Part shown: piece by piece, positions 55,257 through 63,900 of the stretch
Position numbering within the stretch: the stretch's first letter is position 1
How the letters are laid out: every line of letters starts with the position of its first letter
NCBI GenBank assembly: GCA_963736455.1
Contig: CAVTON010000001.1
Coordinates: forward strand, 1-64,000
DNA length: 64,000 bases
Direction of reading: 5' to 3'
DNA from: DAHUXD01 sp963736455
Lineage (GTDB): Bacteria > Acidobacteriota > Thermoanaerobaculia > UBA5066 > Gp7-AA6
The notes under the pieces: model-generated
Seen by the model: only the letters and a program-made list of their open reading frames with translations
Databases searched by the model: none
Told to the model about the DNA's origin: nothing
Program-made: the position numbers and the translations under genes

Positions 55257-58055
55257 CTAAGGCCCGTAGAGCGCGAGCCGGAACGTCTTGTCCAGGAAGA
55301 CCGCCATCTGGCTGCGCAGGACCGGATTTGCGGGGCAGTAGTTCCCGCCGGTGCAGCCTCCGGTGATCCCCTCATGGAAGAGCTGCTCGATCCAGTCGAC
55401 CGCGAAGGCCGGAACGGGCGAGCAGGGCACGTCCGGGAAAATGCCCGTGCAGGCGGGCGGCGTGTAGCCGCTGCCGTGCTCGGCCTTCAACAGGAAGATC
55501 GCCATCTGGGCGCGCGTCACGGCGCTGTTCGGGCAGTAGTCGCCGCCTCCGCACCCTCCGGTGATTCCCTCGCCGGCGAGCTGTTCGATCCAGTCGACGG
55601 CGAAGTCCGTGTTCGCGCAGGAGACGTCGCCGAACGTGCCCGTGCAGGCCGGCGGTATGTACGGCGAGCCGTGCTTGCCCTTGAGGAGGAACACCGCCAT
55701 CTGCGCCCGCGTGACGGAGTTGCCGGGGCAGTAGTTGCCGCCGCCGCATCCGCCCGTCACGCCGTTGTGGATCAGGTTCTCGACGTACGCATAGAAGGGA
55801 TTGGAGACGGGCACGTCGGGGAAGGTGTTGCCGATGTGGAGCTTCCAGAGCTTCTCGAGGCCCGTCGAGAGCGTTTCCTCGAACGTGGCGTCCCAGTGAG
55901 CGGTCGGGCGCGTGTTCGTGACGCCGGCCACGTAGCAGTCTCCCGTCGCGCCGTGGCACCCGCCGGCCGTTCCCGAAGTGATCGTGCCGTAGTCGGCGGT
56001 CGTGTCGGAGAGGTTGTAGAACGTCCCGTTGTTCGAAGACCCGGTCAGGCTCGCGCCGGCGCCGGTGAGCGGCTGGTCCGAGCCCTGGTTGTTCTTCCAC
56101 GACGGCGAGATCTCGACGAATTCGCCGGGCTCCCAGACCCCGTTGGCGTTGGAGGTGGTGCCGGCGGCTGCGTGCGCGTCGACCTCCATGGGCTGCGGAG
56201 AGAGAGGCCCGGCGACGCCGGCGGCATCGAGCGCCGCGTGAGGCATGATGATGCCGGCTCCCGTGTCGCGGTCGTTGCCGGGAGCTTCGATGTCGATCGC
56301 CGAAGTGACGAGGGCCTTGCGCAGCTCCGGCAGGGTCAGATCGGGCAGGGCGGACTTGAGGAGCGCGGCGATGGCGGCGGCGTGCGGCGCCGCGGCCGAG
56401 GTTCCATAGAAGGGCAGGAATCCCGGAGCCGCGCACGACACGCCGTCGGCGGCGGTGATGTCCGGTTTCGGCCGAACGATGCCGCCGGTCTTCGTGCGGT
56501 TGCCGGGCGTGTACTCGGACCCGTCCGGTCGCAGAATGAAGCGGCGCGGGCCGTCGGAGGTGAAGGTCTCGCTCGCGTTGCCGGGACCGAACGTGCCCGG
56601 GTACGGGCCCGGGGGCGTCGCCGGGTCGAACGGGTCGGCGGCCGGAGTCGCCGCGACGCCGAATGCCTGGGAGGCGCTGTTGTGGCCGCGCGTCGCGCCG
56701 GTGGTCGCCAGCGCGGGATCGACCCGCCCACGGTACGCGAGCAGGTTGAACATCGGCGGACTCGTCGTGCCGGCGGCGAACCGGGTCACGACGATCCGGT
56801 CGCCGGCGTTGGCGCCGAACATGAATTCGAAGGCCAGGTCGTCGCCGCCGACCCCGTTCTGGACGTCGGTGCTTGAGTCGAGGACGGCGGAGAGCGTTCC
56901 GTTCATCCGGTACAGGTCGTAGTCGGTCGACGCGATGCCGGAGGACTCGGTGTAATGCTCGGCCCAGGTCAGCACGACGTACGGCGCGGTCTTGGTCACG
57001 AGGATCGAGTGCCCGCCGTCGCCGAAGTTGTGCACGACCCCCGCCCCGGGCAGCGAGGCGATCGTTCCGTTCGCCGAGAAGTCGCCTTCCCAGGCGCCCG
57101 ACGTCGCGTCGTCGAGGTTGCCCTGGTTGCCGGCGGAAGCGAAGTAGAAGACGCCATTGGCCGTGACCGTGTTGACCGCCTGGGCGATGGTCTGGTCCTC
57201 GAAGGGAGACTCGTCGAGCGAGAGGACGTCGTCCACGATGACCTGGCAGCCGGCGTCCGCCAGATCGAGAATGTTCTGGCCGAACTGCTCGCTGGTGTCG
57301 CCGGTGCTCGAGAAGTAGAGCTCGGCGTCGGGGGCCATGTCGTGGACGATCTCGAGCATGGCGCATCCCTCGTTGCCCGAGCCCGCCTGGCCGGGCAGAA
57401 TGGTCACCGACGGCGGAAGGTCGCCGCTTCCCTGGAGGCTGCCCAGGGAATCGCAGCCATTGGAGATGACGCCCACCTTGACGCCTGAGCCCGTGACGCC
57501 GAAGAAGGCCGCCGCCTCGTCGGCGCCGTGCGCGGCGACGCCCTCGGAGACGTTGATCGCGTCGGGCACCATCGGGGCCGGTTGGCGGACGCGCTGCACT
57601 CCGGGAACGGCGGCGATCGTCTCCAGGTCCCGAAGCCGGACGCGGGCCAGGACCAGACTCTGCCCCGCCGCGCTATGGACGACGACGCCGCCGAGCGCTG
57701 CGACCGACGCCACGACCCTCGCCCGGGCCGCGGGGTCCGAGAGCGCGAGGCTCACGAGGACCCGCCCGTCGGCGTCCGCGGTCAGGAAGTGGTAGCTCGT
57801 CAGGGGAGCCAGGCGCGCGTCCTGGCGCTCGTGGAGCATGCCGAGATACAGGCGCGAGTCGATCTTCTTCTGGATCGCCGTCGTCGATTGCTTGACGGAG
57901 ACGAGGGCCTCGACTTGGCGGGCGCCGCTCGCGGTGATCAGAGGGGCGCTTCCGGACGGCGGATCCGCGGCGAATGCCGCCGTCGCCGCGAGAAGGGCCG
58001 CGATCGTGGAACCGAGAGCCCCGAGACGCTTGGAAGGCAGCCATGAGTGAAGCAT
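55257..58055 (-). CDS. Secreted subtilase-like (S8) protein with three SLH-like modules
   Basis: A 932-residue exported protein: signal peptide (TIAALLAATAAFAA, to about residue 30), a pro-region, a subtilase fold (GVKVGVISNGCDS, GNEGCAMLEIVHDMAPDAELYF, FASAGNQGN, FYGTSAAAPHAAAIAALL), a beta-rich linker, and three C-terminal Cys-containing SLH-like modules (GVTGGCGGGNYCPGN, GITGGCGGGDYCPNS, GITGGCTGGNYCPAN with VTRAQMAVFLLK-type helices). At the usual Asp position the text reads SNG (Asn199) and at the His position Glu229, while the Ser in GTSAAAP is kept; activity may be sedolisin-like or lost. GGAGG lies nine bases before the ATG. Confidence 0.87.
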   Translation of the reverse strand: MLHSWLPSKRLGALGSTIAALLAATAAFAADPPSGSAPLITASGARQVEALVSVKQSTTAIQKKIDSRLYLGMLHERQDARLAPLTSYHFLTADADGRVLVSLALSDPAARARVVASVAALGGVVVHSAAGQSLVLARVRLRDLETIAAVPGVQRVRQPAPMVPDAINVSEGVAAHGADEAAAFFGVTGSGVKVGVISNGCDSLGSLQGSGDLPPSVTILPGQAGSGNEGCAMLEIVHDMAPDAELYFSSTGDTSEQFGQNILDLADAGCQVIVDDVLSLDESPFEDQTIAQAVNTVTANGVFYFASAGNQGNLDDATSGAWEGDFSANGTIASLPGAGVVHNFGDGGHSILVTKTAPYVVLTWAEHYTESSGIASTDYDLYRMNGTLSAVLDSSTDVQNGVGGDDLAFEFMFGANAGDRIVVTRFAAGTTSPPMFNLLAYRGRVDPALATTGATRGHNSASQAFGVAATPAADPFDPATPPGPYPGTFGPGNASETFTSDGPRRFILRPDGSEYTPGNRTKTGGIVRPKPDITAADGVSCAAPGFLPFYGTSAAAPHAAAIAALLKSALPDLTLPELRKALVTSAIDIEAPGNDRDTGAGIIMPHAALDAAGVAGPLSPQPMEVDAHAAAGTTSNANGVWEPGEFVEISPSWKNNQGSDQPLTGAGASLTGSSNNGTFYNLSDTTADYGTITSGTAGGCHGATGDCYVAGVTNTRPTAHWDATFEETLSTGLEKLWKLHIGNTFPDVPVSNPFYAYVENLIHNGVTGGCGGGNYCPGNSVTRAQMAVFLLKGKHGSPYIPPACTGTFGDVSCANTDFAVDWIEQLAGEGITGGCGGGDYCPNSAVTRAQMAIFLLKAEHGSGYTPPACTGIFPDVPCSPVPAFAVDWIEQLFHEGITGGCTGGNYCPANPVLRSQMAVFLDKTFRLALYGP

Positions 58056-58291
58056 TCGCGCAAACCTCCAGTCGGACGTTTTCGAGACCGCGACTTCGCG
58101 TTATTCGACCCGGGAAGCGAGCGTTTCCTGCGGATTCTGGCTACGACGAAACCGGACCGAAACTCACCGCGCCGGGATGTCGGATCTCGGAGTGGGCGAA
58201 CTGTTTCCCGAACGGGTCGGTCAAGTCAAGAAATTTCGAGGTCTGACCCGATCGTCGACTCGGACGCTGCAGGCCGCTCGGGCACGACCCG
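58056..58291. other. Spacer between two minus-strand genes
   Basis: This 236-bp stretch lies between the EF-G-like gene (stop at 58292) and the subtilase-like gene (start 58055). It must hold the protease promoter, but no convincing -10/-35 pair stands out. No gene or RNA is recognised. Confidence 0.5.
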
Positions 58292-60382
58292 TCAGACTTT
58301 AACGGCCGCGCCGGCGTCTCCCTCCCGCCCCTTCGACTGCGCGATGATCTTGTCCTGCAGGGAGTGCGGCACCTCGGCGTAGTGCGAGAACTCGAGGTGG
58401 AATGAGCCGCGGCCCTGCGTGATCGAGCGCAGCTGGGCGCCGTACGTCAGCAACTCCGCCATCGGCACCTGCGCCTTGATCACCGTGTCCTCGTCCGCCG
58501 CATCCATGCCCTCGACCTTGCCGCGGCGGGACGAGAGGTCTCCCATCAGGTCCCCGACGTATTCGTTCGGCGCCGAGATCTCGACGTTCATGACCGGCTC
58601 GAGCAGCGTCGGCCGGGCCGCCGCCATCGCCTCCTTGTAGGCGAGCGCGCCCGCGAGCTTGAAGGCGAGCTCGGAGGAGTCGACATCGTGGTACTGGCCG
58701 TCATAGAGGGTGACGCGGAAGTCCACCATCGGGTACCCGGCGAGGAAGCCCCGGCGCCGGACCTCCTGGATTCCCTTCTCGACGGCGGGGATGAAGTTGC
58801 GCGGGATCGCGCCGCCGTAGATGTCGTCCACGAACTCGAAGTCCTTTCCGCGCGGCAGCGGCTCCACGCGGATGCGGCAGTCGGCGAACTGCCCGTGCCC
58901 GCCGGTCTGCTTCTTGTGGCGGCCGTGGGCCTCCGCCTTCTTCGTGATCGTCTCGCGGTAGGGAACCTTCGGCGGATGAAGGATGACTTCGACGCCGTAG
59001 CGCTTCTTCAGCCGCGCCACCGCGATCTCGACGTGCAGCTGCGAGGCGCCGGCGAGGTGAAACTCCTTGGTCTCCTCGTCCCGCTGGAAGTTGAGCGAGG
59101 GGTCTTCTTCGATCAGCTTGTGCAGGGCGGTCGAGATCTTGTCCTCGTCGCCCTTGGTCTTCGGCTCGATGGCATAGGCGATCGAGGCCTCGGGCACGGC
59201 CAGGGCGGGCAGGACCACCGGGTTGTCCTTGGCCGTCAGCGTGTCGCCCGTGAAGGTGTCCTTGAGCTTGGCGACCGCCACGACGTCGCCGGCATGGGCC
59301 TCCGGGATGCCGACGTGCTCCTTGCCCTGCGGCAGGAAGAGGCCCGAGAAGCGCTCGGGAGAGCTGCGGGTCGCGTTCCAGTAGTTGCCGTCGGATTGAA
59401 AGTGGCCGGCGAGCACCCGCAGGTACGAGATGCGCCCGGCGAAGGGGTCGGAGACCGTCTTGAACACCTGCGCGACGGCCTGGTCCTTCTCGTTGCAGAA
59501 AACGACCACGGGCTTTCCGTCCTTGCCGACGCCCTCCTCCCGGCGGGTCTCCGGAGAGGGAAGCAGGGCCACGCAGGCGTCGAGGATCCGGATCGTGCCG
59601 ATGCCCAAAAACGACGACGCGCAGAGGACGGGAAAGATCTTGCGCTCGACGATCTCGCGCTTCAGGCCCGGCAGGATGTCCTGCGGCTCGAGCGTGCCCT
59701 GCGCGAAGAATCTCTCCATGAGGTCGTCCTCGCCCTCGGCGACCGCCTCGACGAGGGCCTCGTGCTCGGCCTTCGCGCGATCGGCCAGGTCCGCGGGGAT
59801 CGGGCCGTCCACGCGCCTGCCGCCCTCGTGGATGTGCGCCTCCATGCGCACGAGATCCACCGATCCGCGGAACGCCTTCTCCTCGCCGACCGGGATCTGG
59901 AGCGGCACGATCTCTCTTCCGTACTTCTTGCGCAGCGACTCGACCGTGCGATCGAACGACGCCCGCTCGCGGTCCATCCGGTTGACGACGAAGAGCACCG
60001 GGCGCCCGAACTCCTGGGCGAACTTCCAGGCGCGCTCGGTCTGGACCTCGACTCCCGACACCGCGTCGAGCACGATCAGCGCGGAATCGGCGGCATGGAT
60101 CGCGGCCTTCGCTTCGGGCGCGAAGATTCCATAGCCCGGGGCGTCGAGGAAGTTGATCCGGGTGTCGCGGTGGACGGCATGGGCGCAGGAGAGATTGATC
60201 GAGATCCTGCGGTCGATTTCCTCGGCGTCGAAGTCGGTGGGACAGGTCCCGTCTTCGATCCTGCCGGGGCGGGTGGTCGCGCCCGCCGCATGAAGCAGCG
60301 CCGCGACGAGGGTGGTCTTGCCGACGGTGTTGTGGCCGACCACGGCCACGTTGCGCAGTTGCGGAGCGGAGAGTGGCTTCAT
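58292..60382 (-). CDS. EF-G-like translational GTPase (second copy)
   Basis: A 696-residue paralogue of EF-G. It has G1 VVGHNTVGKTT, G3 DAPGYGIF, and G4 NRMD in place of NKMD, then domains II-V with GHGQFADCRIRVEPLP and TQGRGSFHLEFSHYAEVP. Divergence in the G motifs and isolation from the str operon suggest a specialised role such as ribosome recycling or stress, as for other EF-G2 types; this is inference. The ATG at 60382 has no Shine-Dalgarno site and lies eight bases after TATAAT. Confidence 0.9.
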   Translation of the reverse strand: MKPLSAPQLRNVAVVGHNTVGKTTLVAALLHAAGATTRPGRIEDGTCPTDFDAEEIDRRISINLSCAHAVHRDTRINFLDAPGYGIFAPEAKAAIHAADSALIVLDAVSGVEVQTERAWKFAQEFGRPVLFVVNRMDRERASFDRTVESLRKKYGREIVPLQIPVGEEKAFRGSVDLVRMEAHIHEGGRRVDGPIPADLADRAKAEHEALVEAVAEGEDDLMERFFAQGTLEPQDILPGLKREIVERKIFPVLCASSFLGIGTIRILDACVALLPSPETRREEGVGKDGKPVVVFCNEKDQAVAQVFKTVSDPFAGRISYLRVLAGHFQSDGNYWNATRSSPERFSGLFLPQGKEHVGIPEAHAGDVVAVAKLKDTFTGDTLTAKDNPVVLPALAVPEASIAYAIEPKTKGDEDKISTALHKLIEEDPSLNFQRDEETKEFHLAGASQLHVEIAVARLKKRYGVEVILHPPKVPYRETITKKAEAHGRHKKQTGGHGQFADCRIRVEPLPRGKDFEFVDDIYGGAIPRNFIPAVEKGIQEVRRRGFLAGYPMVDFRVTLYDGQYHDVDSSELAFKLAGALAYKEAMAAARPTLLEPVMNVEISAPNEYVGDLMGDLSSRRGKVEGMDAADEDTVIKAQVPMAELLTYGAQLRSITQGRGSFHLEFSHYAEVPHSLQDKIIAQSKGREGDAGAAVKV

Positions 60383-60390
60383 GGGGCCGG

Positions 60391-60396
60391 ATTATA
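60391..60396 (-). promoter_or_regulatory. -10 box (TATAAT) for the EF-G-like gene, leaderless
   Basis: A perfect TATAAT on the minus strand ends eight bases before the ATG at 60382, so transcription would begin at or next to the start codon. The complementary strand reads TATATT and may serve the divergent small gene. Confidence 0.65.
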
Positions 60397-60398
60397 TT
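60393..60398 (+). promoter_or_regulatory. -10 box (TATATT) for the small membrane protein gene
   Basis: TATATT on the plus strand overlaps the TATAAT of the divergent EF-G-like gene, making a shared bidirectional promoter core. The predicted leader to the ATG at 60446 is about 40 bases. Confidence 0.4.
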
Positions 60399-60445
60399 GA
60401 AGGCCTCCGCCGGGAGCCCGCGCCGGAGAAGGGGAGTGAGGATCC

Positions 60446-60598
60446 ATGACGGCCCTGTCGTGCGTCGCCATCGGAATCGCCTTCCTGCTGGCCGTGGGCC
60501 TGCTCGCCTTCGCGGGCGTCCTCGCCGGATGGGTGATCCCGGCCCTCATCGAGCGGGGGAGGGCCCGGAAAGGCGATCCTCCCGGGAATACAGATTGA
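60446..60598 (+). CDS. Small single-helix membrane protein (50 residues)
   Basis: ATG 60446 preceded by GTGAGGATCC gives 50 residues: a hydrophobic helix from residue 5 to about 35 (CVAIGIAFLLAVGLLAFAGV continuing to WVIPALIE) and a basic, polar tail (RGRARKGDPPGNTD). The ribosome site, the divergent -10 and the clean hydrophobic profile support a real gene. Its last 53 bases overlap the 3' end of fdhD on the other strand. Function is unknown. Confidence 0.55.
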   Translation: MTALSCVAIGIAFLLAVGLLAFAGVLAGWVIPALIERGRARKGDPPGNTD

Positions 60599-61382
60599 AG
60601 GCCCCGTTCCGCAGAAACCCGGCGAGCGTCATCTCCGACTCCCGGGCGAGATCGATCGCGAGCGAGGACGGAGCGGAGACCGAGGCGACGATCGGGATCG
60701 CGGCCGCCAGGGCCTTCTGGACGATCTCGAAGGAAGCGCGTCCGGACACCACGAGGATCGCGTCCTCAAGGGGCAGCCGGTCCGTGCGGAAGAGCGATCC
60801 GACGGCCTTGTCCACGGCGTTGTGGCGGCCGATGTCCTCGCGCGCGACGAGCAGCTCTCCGGCGGCCGTAAAAATGCCGGCCGCGTGCAGGCCCCCGGTC
60901 TCGGAGAAGTTCGGCTGGGCGGCGCGCAGGATCTCGGGGAGGGCGCGCAGGATCTCGGGAGCCACGCGCGGGTTCGACGCGATGGGCGGGAAACAGCCCC
61001 GCAGCGATTCGATCGAGCCCTTGCCGCAGAGGCCGCAGGACGAGGACGTCAGGAGAAGCCTCCGCGCGCGATCGACGGCGCCGCGGGCGGGCTCGGTCGT
61101 CCTCACGATGACGACGTTGCCCTCCTCCTCGGGCGCCCGGACCTCGCGGCAGTGCTCCATCCGGACGATGTCGGCGGGGCGGCGCACGATGCCCTCGGCG
61201 AGGAGCCAGCCCGCGGCGAGGTCGAAGTCGTCCCCGGGCGTGCGCATCGTGACGGCGAGCGTCTCGGCGCCGACGCGGATCTCGAGCGGCTCCTCGACGC
61301 TGACGCGGTCCTCGCGGCGTTCCATCCCGGCGCCGACTCGGACGATCGAAACGCCTCGGACGGCGGGAGCGCTCGGTTCCAT
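60546..61382 (-). CDS. fdhD: Formate dehydrogenase accessory sulfurtransferase FdhD
   Basis: FdhD passes sulfur from IscS to the molybdenum cofactor before insertion into formate dehydrogenase. The 278-residue product has EEPLEIRVGAETLAVTMRTP, DDFDLAAGWLLAEGIV, the redox pair CGLCGK, FSETGGLHAAGIF and EDIGRHNAVDKAVG, and VSGRASFEIVQKA. No formate dehydrogenase gene is in the window, so the client is elsewhere. TATCCT lies seven bases before the ATG. Confidence 0.95.
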   Translation of the reverse strand: MEPSAPAVRGVSIVRVGAGMERREDRVSVEEPLEIRVGAETLAVTMRTPGDDFDLAAGWLLAEGIVRRPADIVRMEHCREVRAPEEEGNVVIVRTTEPARGAVDRARRLLLTSSSCGLCGKGSIESLRGCFPPIASNPRVAPEILRALPEILRAAQPNFSETGGLHAAGIFTAAGELLVAREDIGRHNAVDKAVGSLFRTDRLPLEDAILVVSGRASFEIVQKALAAAIPIVASVSAPSSLAIDLARESEMTLAGFLRNGAFNLYSREDRLSGPSPAR

Positions 61383-61389
61383 GTCGCGG

Positions 61390-61395
61390 AGGATA
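61390..61395 (-). promoter_or_regulatory. -10-like box (TATCCT) for fdhD, leaderless
   Basis: TATCCT on the minus strand ends seven bases before the fdhD ATG at 61382; no ribosome site is present. Confidence 0.4.
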
Positions 61396-61476
61396 CGCCG
61401 GTCCGGGAGGCCCCGCCTTCACCTCCGGGAGCCTTCGCGGCCGAGATTCTGCCCCCTTCCGCGCAGGCCAACCTGC

Positions 61477-61482
61477 TAGAAT
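61477..61482 (+). promoter_or_regulatory. -10 box (TAGAAT) upstream of the Ser/Thr kinase gene
   Basis: TAGAAT lies 79 bases before the kinase ATG (61562) and five before a GTG that opens a 36-codon frame ending inside the kinase gene. The short frame could be a leader peptide, but its composition is not distinctive. Confidence 0.4.
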
Positions 61483-61561
61483 TTCGCGTGGCCATGAAGG
61501 CCAGCGGGCGGGTGTGTCTCCATCGGAGAGCCTTCGGGCCGGAGGGATTCATTCCAGACCC

Positions 61562-63751
61562 ATGTCGGGAAAGACGGCGGCGGGAGCCCGCGTGACGAAG
61601 CTGGGCCGTTACGAGGTTTTGAACGAGCTCGGCAAGGGCGCCATGGGCGTGGTCTACCTCGCCAAGGACCCGGTGATCGGCCGTCTCGTCGCCGTCAAGA
61701 CGATCCGCACCTCGCAGGGGGATGACGACGATTCCGAGTCCCGAGAGTTCCGGGAGCGCTTCGTCCGCGAGGCCCAGACCGCCGGGATCCTCTCCCACCC
61801 GAACATCGTGACGATCCACGACATCGGCGAGGACAGCGAGAGCCGCACGTCGTTCATCGCGATGGAATACATCGAGGGGCGCAACCTCAAGTCGCTGCTC
61901 GCGGACAAGAAGAAGTTCACCTGGGACGAGGTCGCCGACCTCATCGCCCAGATCGGCGAGGCCCTCGACTATGCCCACCGCAAGGGAATCATCCATCGCG
62001 ACATCAAGCCGGCCAACATCCTCCTGACGACCGACGGAAAGGTGAAGATCACCGACTTCGGCATCGCCAAGGTCGCATCCTCCAACCTGACCACGACCGG
62101 GCAGTTTCTCGGCACGCCCAACTACATGTCGCCCGAGCAGGTCTCCGGCGCCCCGGTGGACGGGCGCAGCGACATCTTCTCGCTCGGCGTCGTCCTGTAC
62201 GAGCTGCTGACGAATCGCAAGCCCTTCCAGGGCGACAACCTGACGGCGATCTCCTACAAGATCGTGCACGAGGACTTCACTCCGCCGGGCGACCTGGCGC
62301 CCGACGTGCCGAACGATTTCAACCCGATCGTCGCGCGGGCGATGGCCAAGGATCCCTGGAACCGCTACCAGCGCGGCAAGGACATGGCGCTCGCGCTCTA
62401 CCAGCTCAAGGCTCACCTCGAGGAGCAGAAGGCGCTGCAGGACCTCGGCACGATGGTCTCGGCCGCCGAGAACCTCCCGACGCTCAAGCTCGCGAACCTC
62501 AAGGAGATGGCCGCCCAGGGCGCGCCGCGCGAGACGCTCACGTCGCCCCCGGCGCCGCCGCCCCCGCCGGAATTCCCGCCCGCCGGGGAATCCTCGGGAA
62601 GCTGGGGGGAGGAGTCCGACGAGCACGAGGCCACCGCGGCGGCCCCGGAGCTCGCCGCGGTGATGCAGGAAGCGCCGCCCTCGCCGCCTCCGAACGCCGA
62701 CTTCGAGGGCACCTTCGGCAGCGACACGGTGCCGCCGGGACCGCCGCCGTCGGTGGTCCCGCTGACCGCGCCGGGAGCCGGCGGACCCCAGGACTGGAAG
62801 AAGCTCGCGAAGGCGGAGGTCAATCCGCGCTGGTTCTGGATGGTCACGGCCGCGGCGGCGGGGATTCTCGTTCTCGTCGTCGCGTTCTTCGTCATGCGTG
62901 CGCGCTCGGCGTCGACGCCCGCCGCCGAGCCGGACGCGGTCCTCGAACAGGACGTCAAGGATCGACGCGAGGCGCTGGAGGAAACGAAGAAGCTCTTCTC
63001 GGCGGGGCAGTACGACCAGAGTCTCGCCAAGGCCCGCGAGGTCCTCGCCCGCAGCCCGAACAACGAGGAAGCCCGCAAGTACGCCCAGATGGCCGAGAAC
63101 GCCGTCAAGGCGCGCCAGGACGAGACCGATCGCAAGAAGCAGGCCGCGGATCTCGTCGTGACGGGGAAGGCCGCGCTCGCCGACGGCCGCAGCGAAGAGG
63201 CGCGCGCGCAGGCGGACGAGGCCCTGCGCCTCGACGCCACGAATCCCGATGCGCCGGCCCTGCGGGACGAGGCGGATCGGAAGATCGCCGAGGCCAGGGT
63301 CGCGGCGGAGGCGGCGGCGCGCCGGAAGGGGGCGAAGGCCAAGGATCAGCTGGCGAAGAAGGGCCCGGCGGCGCCGACGTCGCCGATCCCGGCGGCAAAG
63401 GCGGCTCCCGCCGCCCCGGGCGCCGGTGCCGGCGCCTCGGCGCCGGCTGCGGCCACGACCACCGCCACGCTCCGTCTCGCCTTCGACGCGCCGATGCCGG
63501 AGGGCCACGTCATGGTGGCCGTCAACGACCAGATCCTGCTCAGACGCCCGTTCTCGTTCAAGAAGGGCGAAACCCATGCCGTTTCGGCGAACATCTCGGT
63601 TCCTCCGGGGCTCGCCCTCGTCAAAGTCTGGCTGTCCGGTCCCAACATGCCTTCGGCGTTCGCGACCACGAGCGCGCAGCTCTCGGGCGGAGACACGAAG
63701 ACCCTGCAGCTCGATTACTCGGGCAACAAGCTCGCGGCCCACCTGCAGTGA
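61562..63751 (+). CDS. Membrane Ser/Thr protein kinase
   Basis: A 729-residue Hanks-type kinase. The catalytic domain (residues 14-290) has ELGKGAMGVVYLAKD, VAVKTIR, HRDIKPANILL, DFGIAKV, and YMSPEQ; all key residues are present. A Pro-rich linker (about 320-415) leads to one membrane helix (WFWMVTAAAAGILVLVVAFFVM, about 423-446), then a TPR-like extracytoplasmic region rich in Ala/Arg/Glu and a final beta-rich domain of about 90 residues. The outer region may sense envelope signals. A possible partner is the FHA protein at 35790-36446. ATG 61562 gives the best N-terminus; GTG 61514 is an alternative. Ribosome site weak for both. Confidence 0.92.
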   Translation: MSGKTAAGARVTKLGRYEVLNELGKGAMGVVYLAKDPVIGRLVAVKTIRTSQGDDDDSESREFRERFVREAQTAGILSHPNIVTIHDIGEDSESRTSFIAMEYIEGRNLKSLLADKKKFTWDEVADLIAQIGEALDYAHRKGIIHRDIKPANILLTTDGKVKITDFGIAKVASSNLTTTGQFLGTPNYMSPEQVSGAPVDGRSDIFSLGVVLYELLTNRKPFQGDNLTAISYKIVHEDFTPPGDLAPDVPNDFNPIVARAMAKDPWNRYQRGKDMALALYQLKAHLEEQKALQDLGTMVSAAENLPTLKLANLKEMAAQGAPRETLTSPPAPPPPPEFPPAGESSGSWGEESDEHEATAAAPELAAVMQEAPPSPPPNADFEGTFGSDTVPPGPPPSVVPLTAPGAGGPQDWKKLAKAEVNPRWFWMVTAAAAGILVLVVAFFVMRARSASTPAAEPDAVLEQDVKDRREALEETKKLFSAGQYDQSLAKAREVLARSPNNEEARKYAQMAENAVKARQDETDRKKQAADLVVTGKAALADGRSEEARAQADEALRLDATNPDAPALRDEADRKIAEARVAAEAAARRKGAKAKDQLAKKGPAAPTSPIPAAKAAPAAPGAGAGASAPAAATTTATLRLAFDAPMPEGHVMVAVNDQILLRRPFSFKKGETHAVSANISVPPGLALVKVWLSGPNMPSAFATTSAQLSGGDTKTLQLDYSGNKLAAHLQ

Positions 63752-63764
63752 CCTTCGGCGCGGC

Positions 63765-63790
63765 TCCGGGCCTTTGCATAAAGCCCCGGA
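63765..63790 (+). terminator. Hairpin after the kinase gene
   Basis: TCCGGG/CCCGGA and CTTT/AAAG stems separated by one C-C mismatch surround a GCAT loop. No T-run follows, so termination is uncertain; it lies just before the tRNA promoter. Confidence 0.35.
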
Positions 63791-63796
63791 ATCGCG

Positions 63797-63802
63797 TATA
63801 AC
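63797..63802 (+). promoter_or_regulatory. -10 box (TATAAC) for tRNA-Pro
   Basis: TATAAC lies 11 bases before the mature tRNA 5' end at 63814, a normal distance for a tRNA promoter. Confidence 0.5.
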
Positions 63803-63813
63803 GCGCACTCTTC

Positions 63814-63891
<78 letters not shown>

Positions 63892-63900
63892 TCCTCTCAA

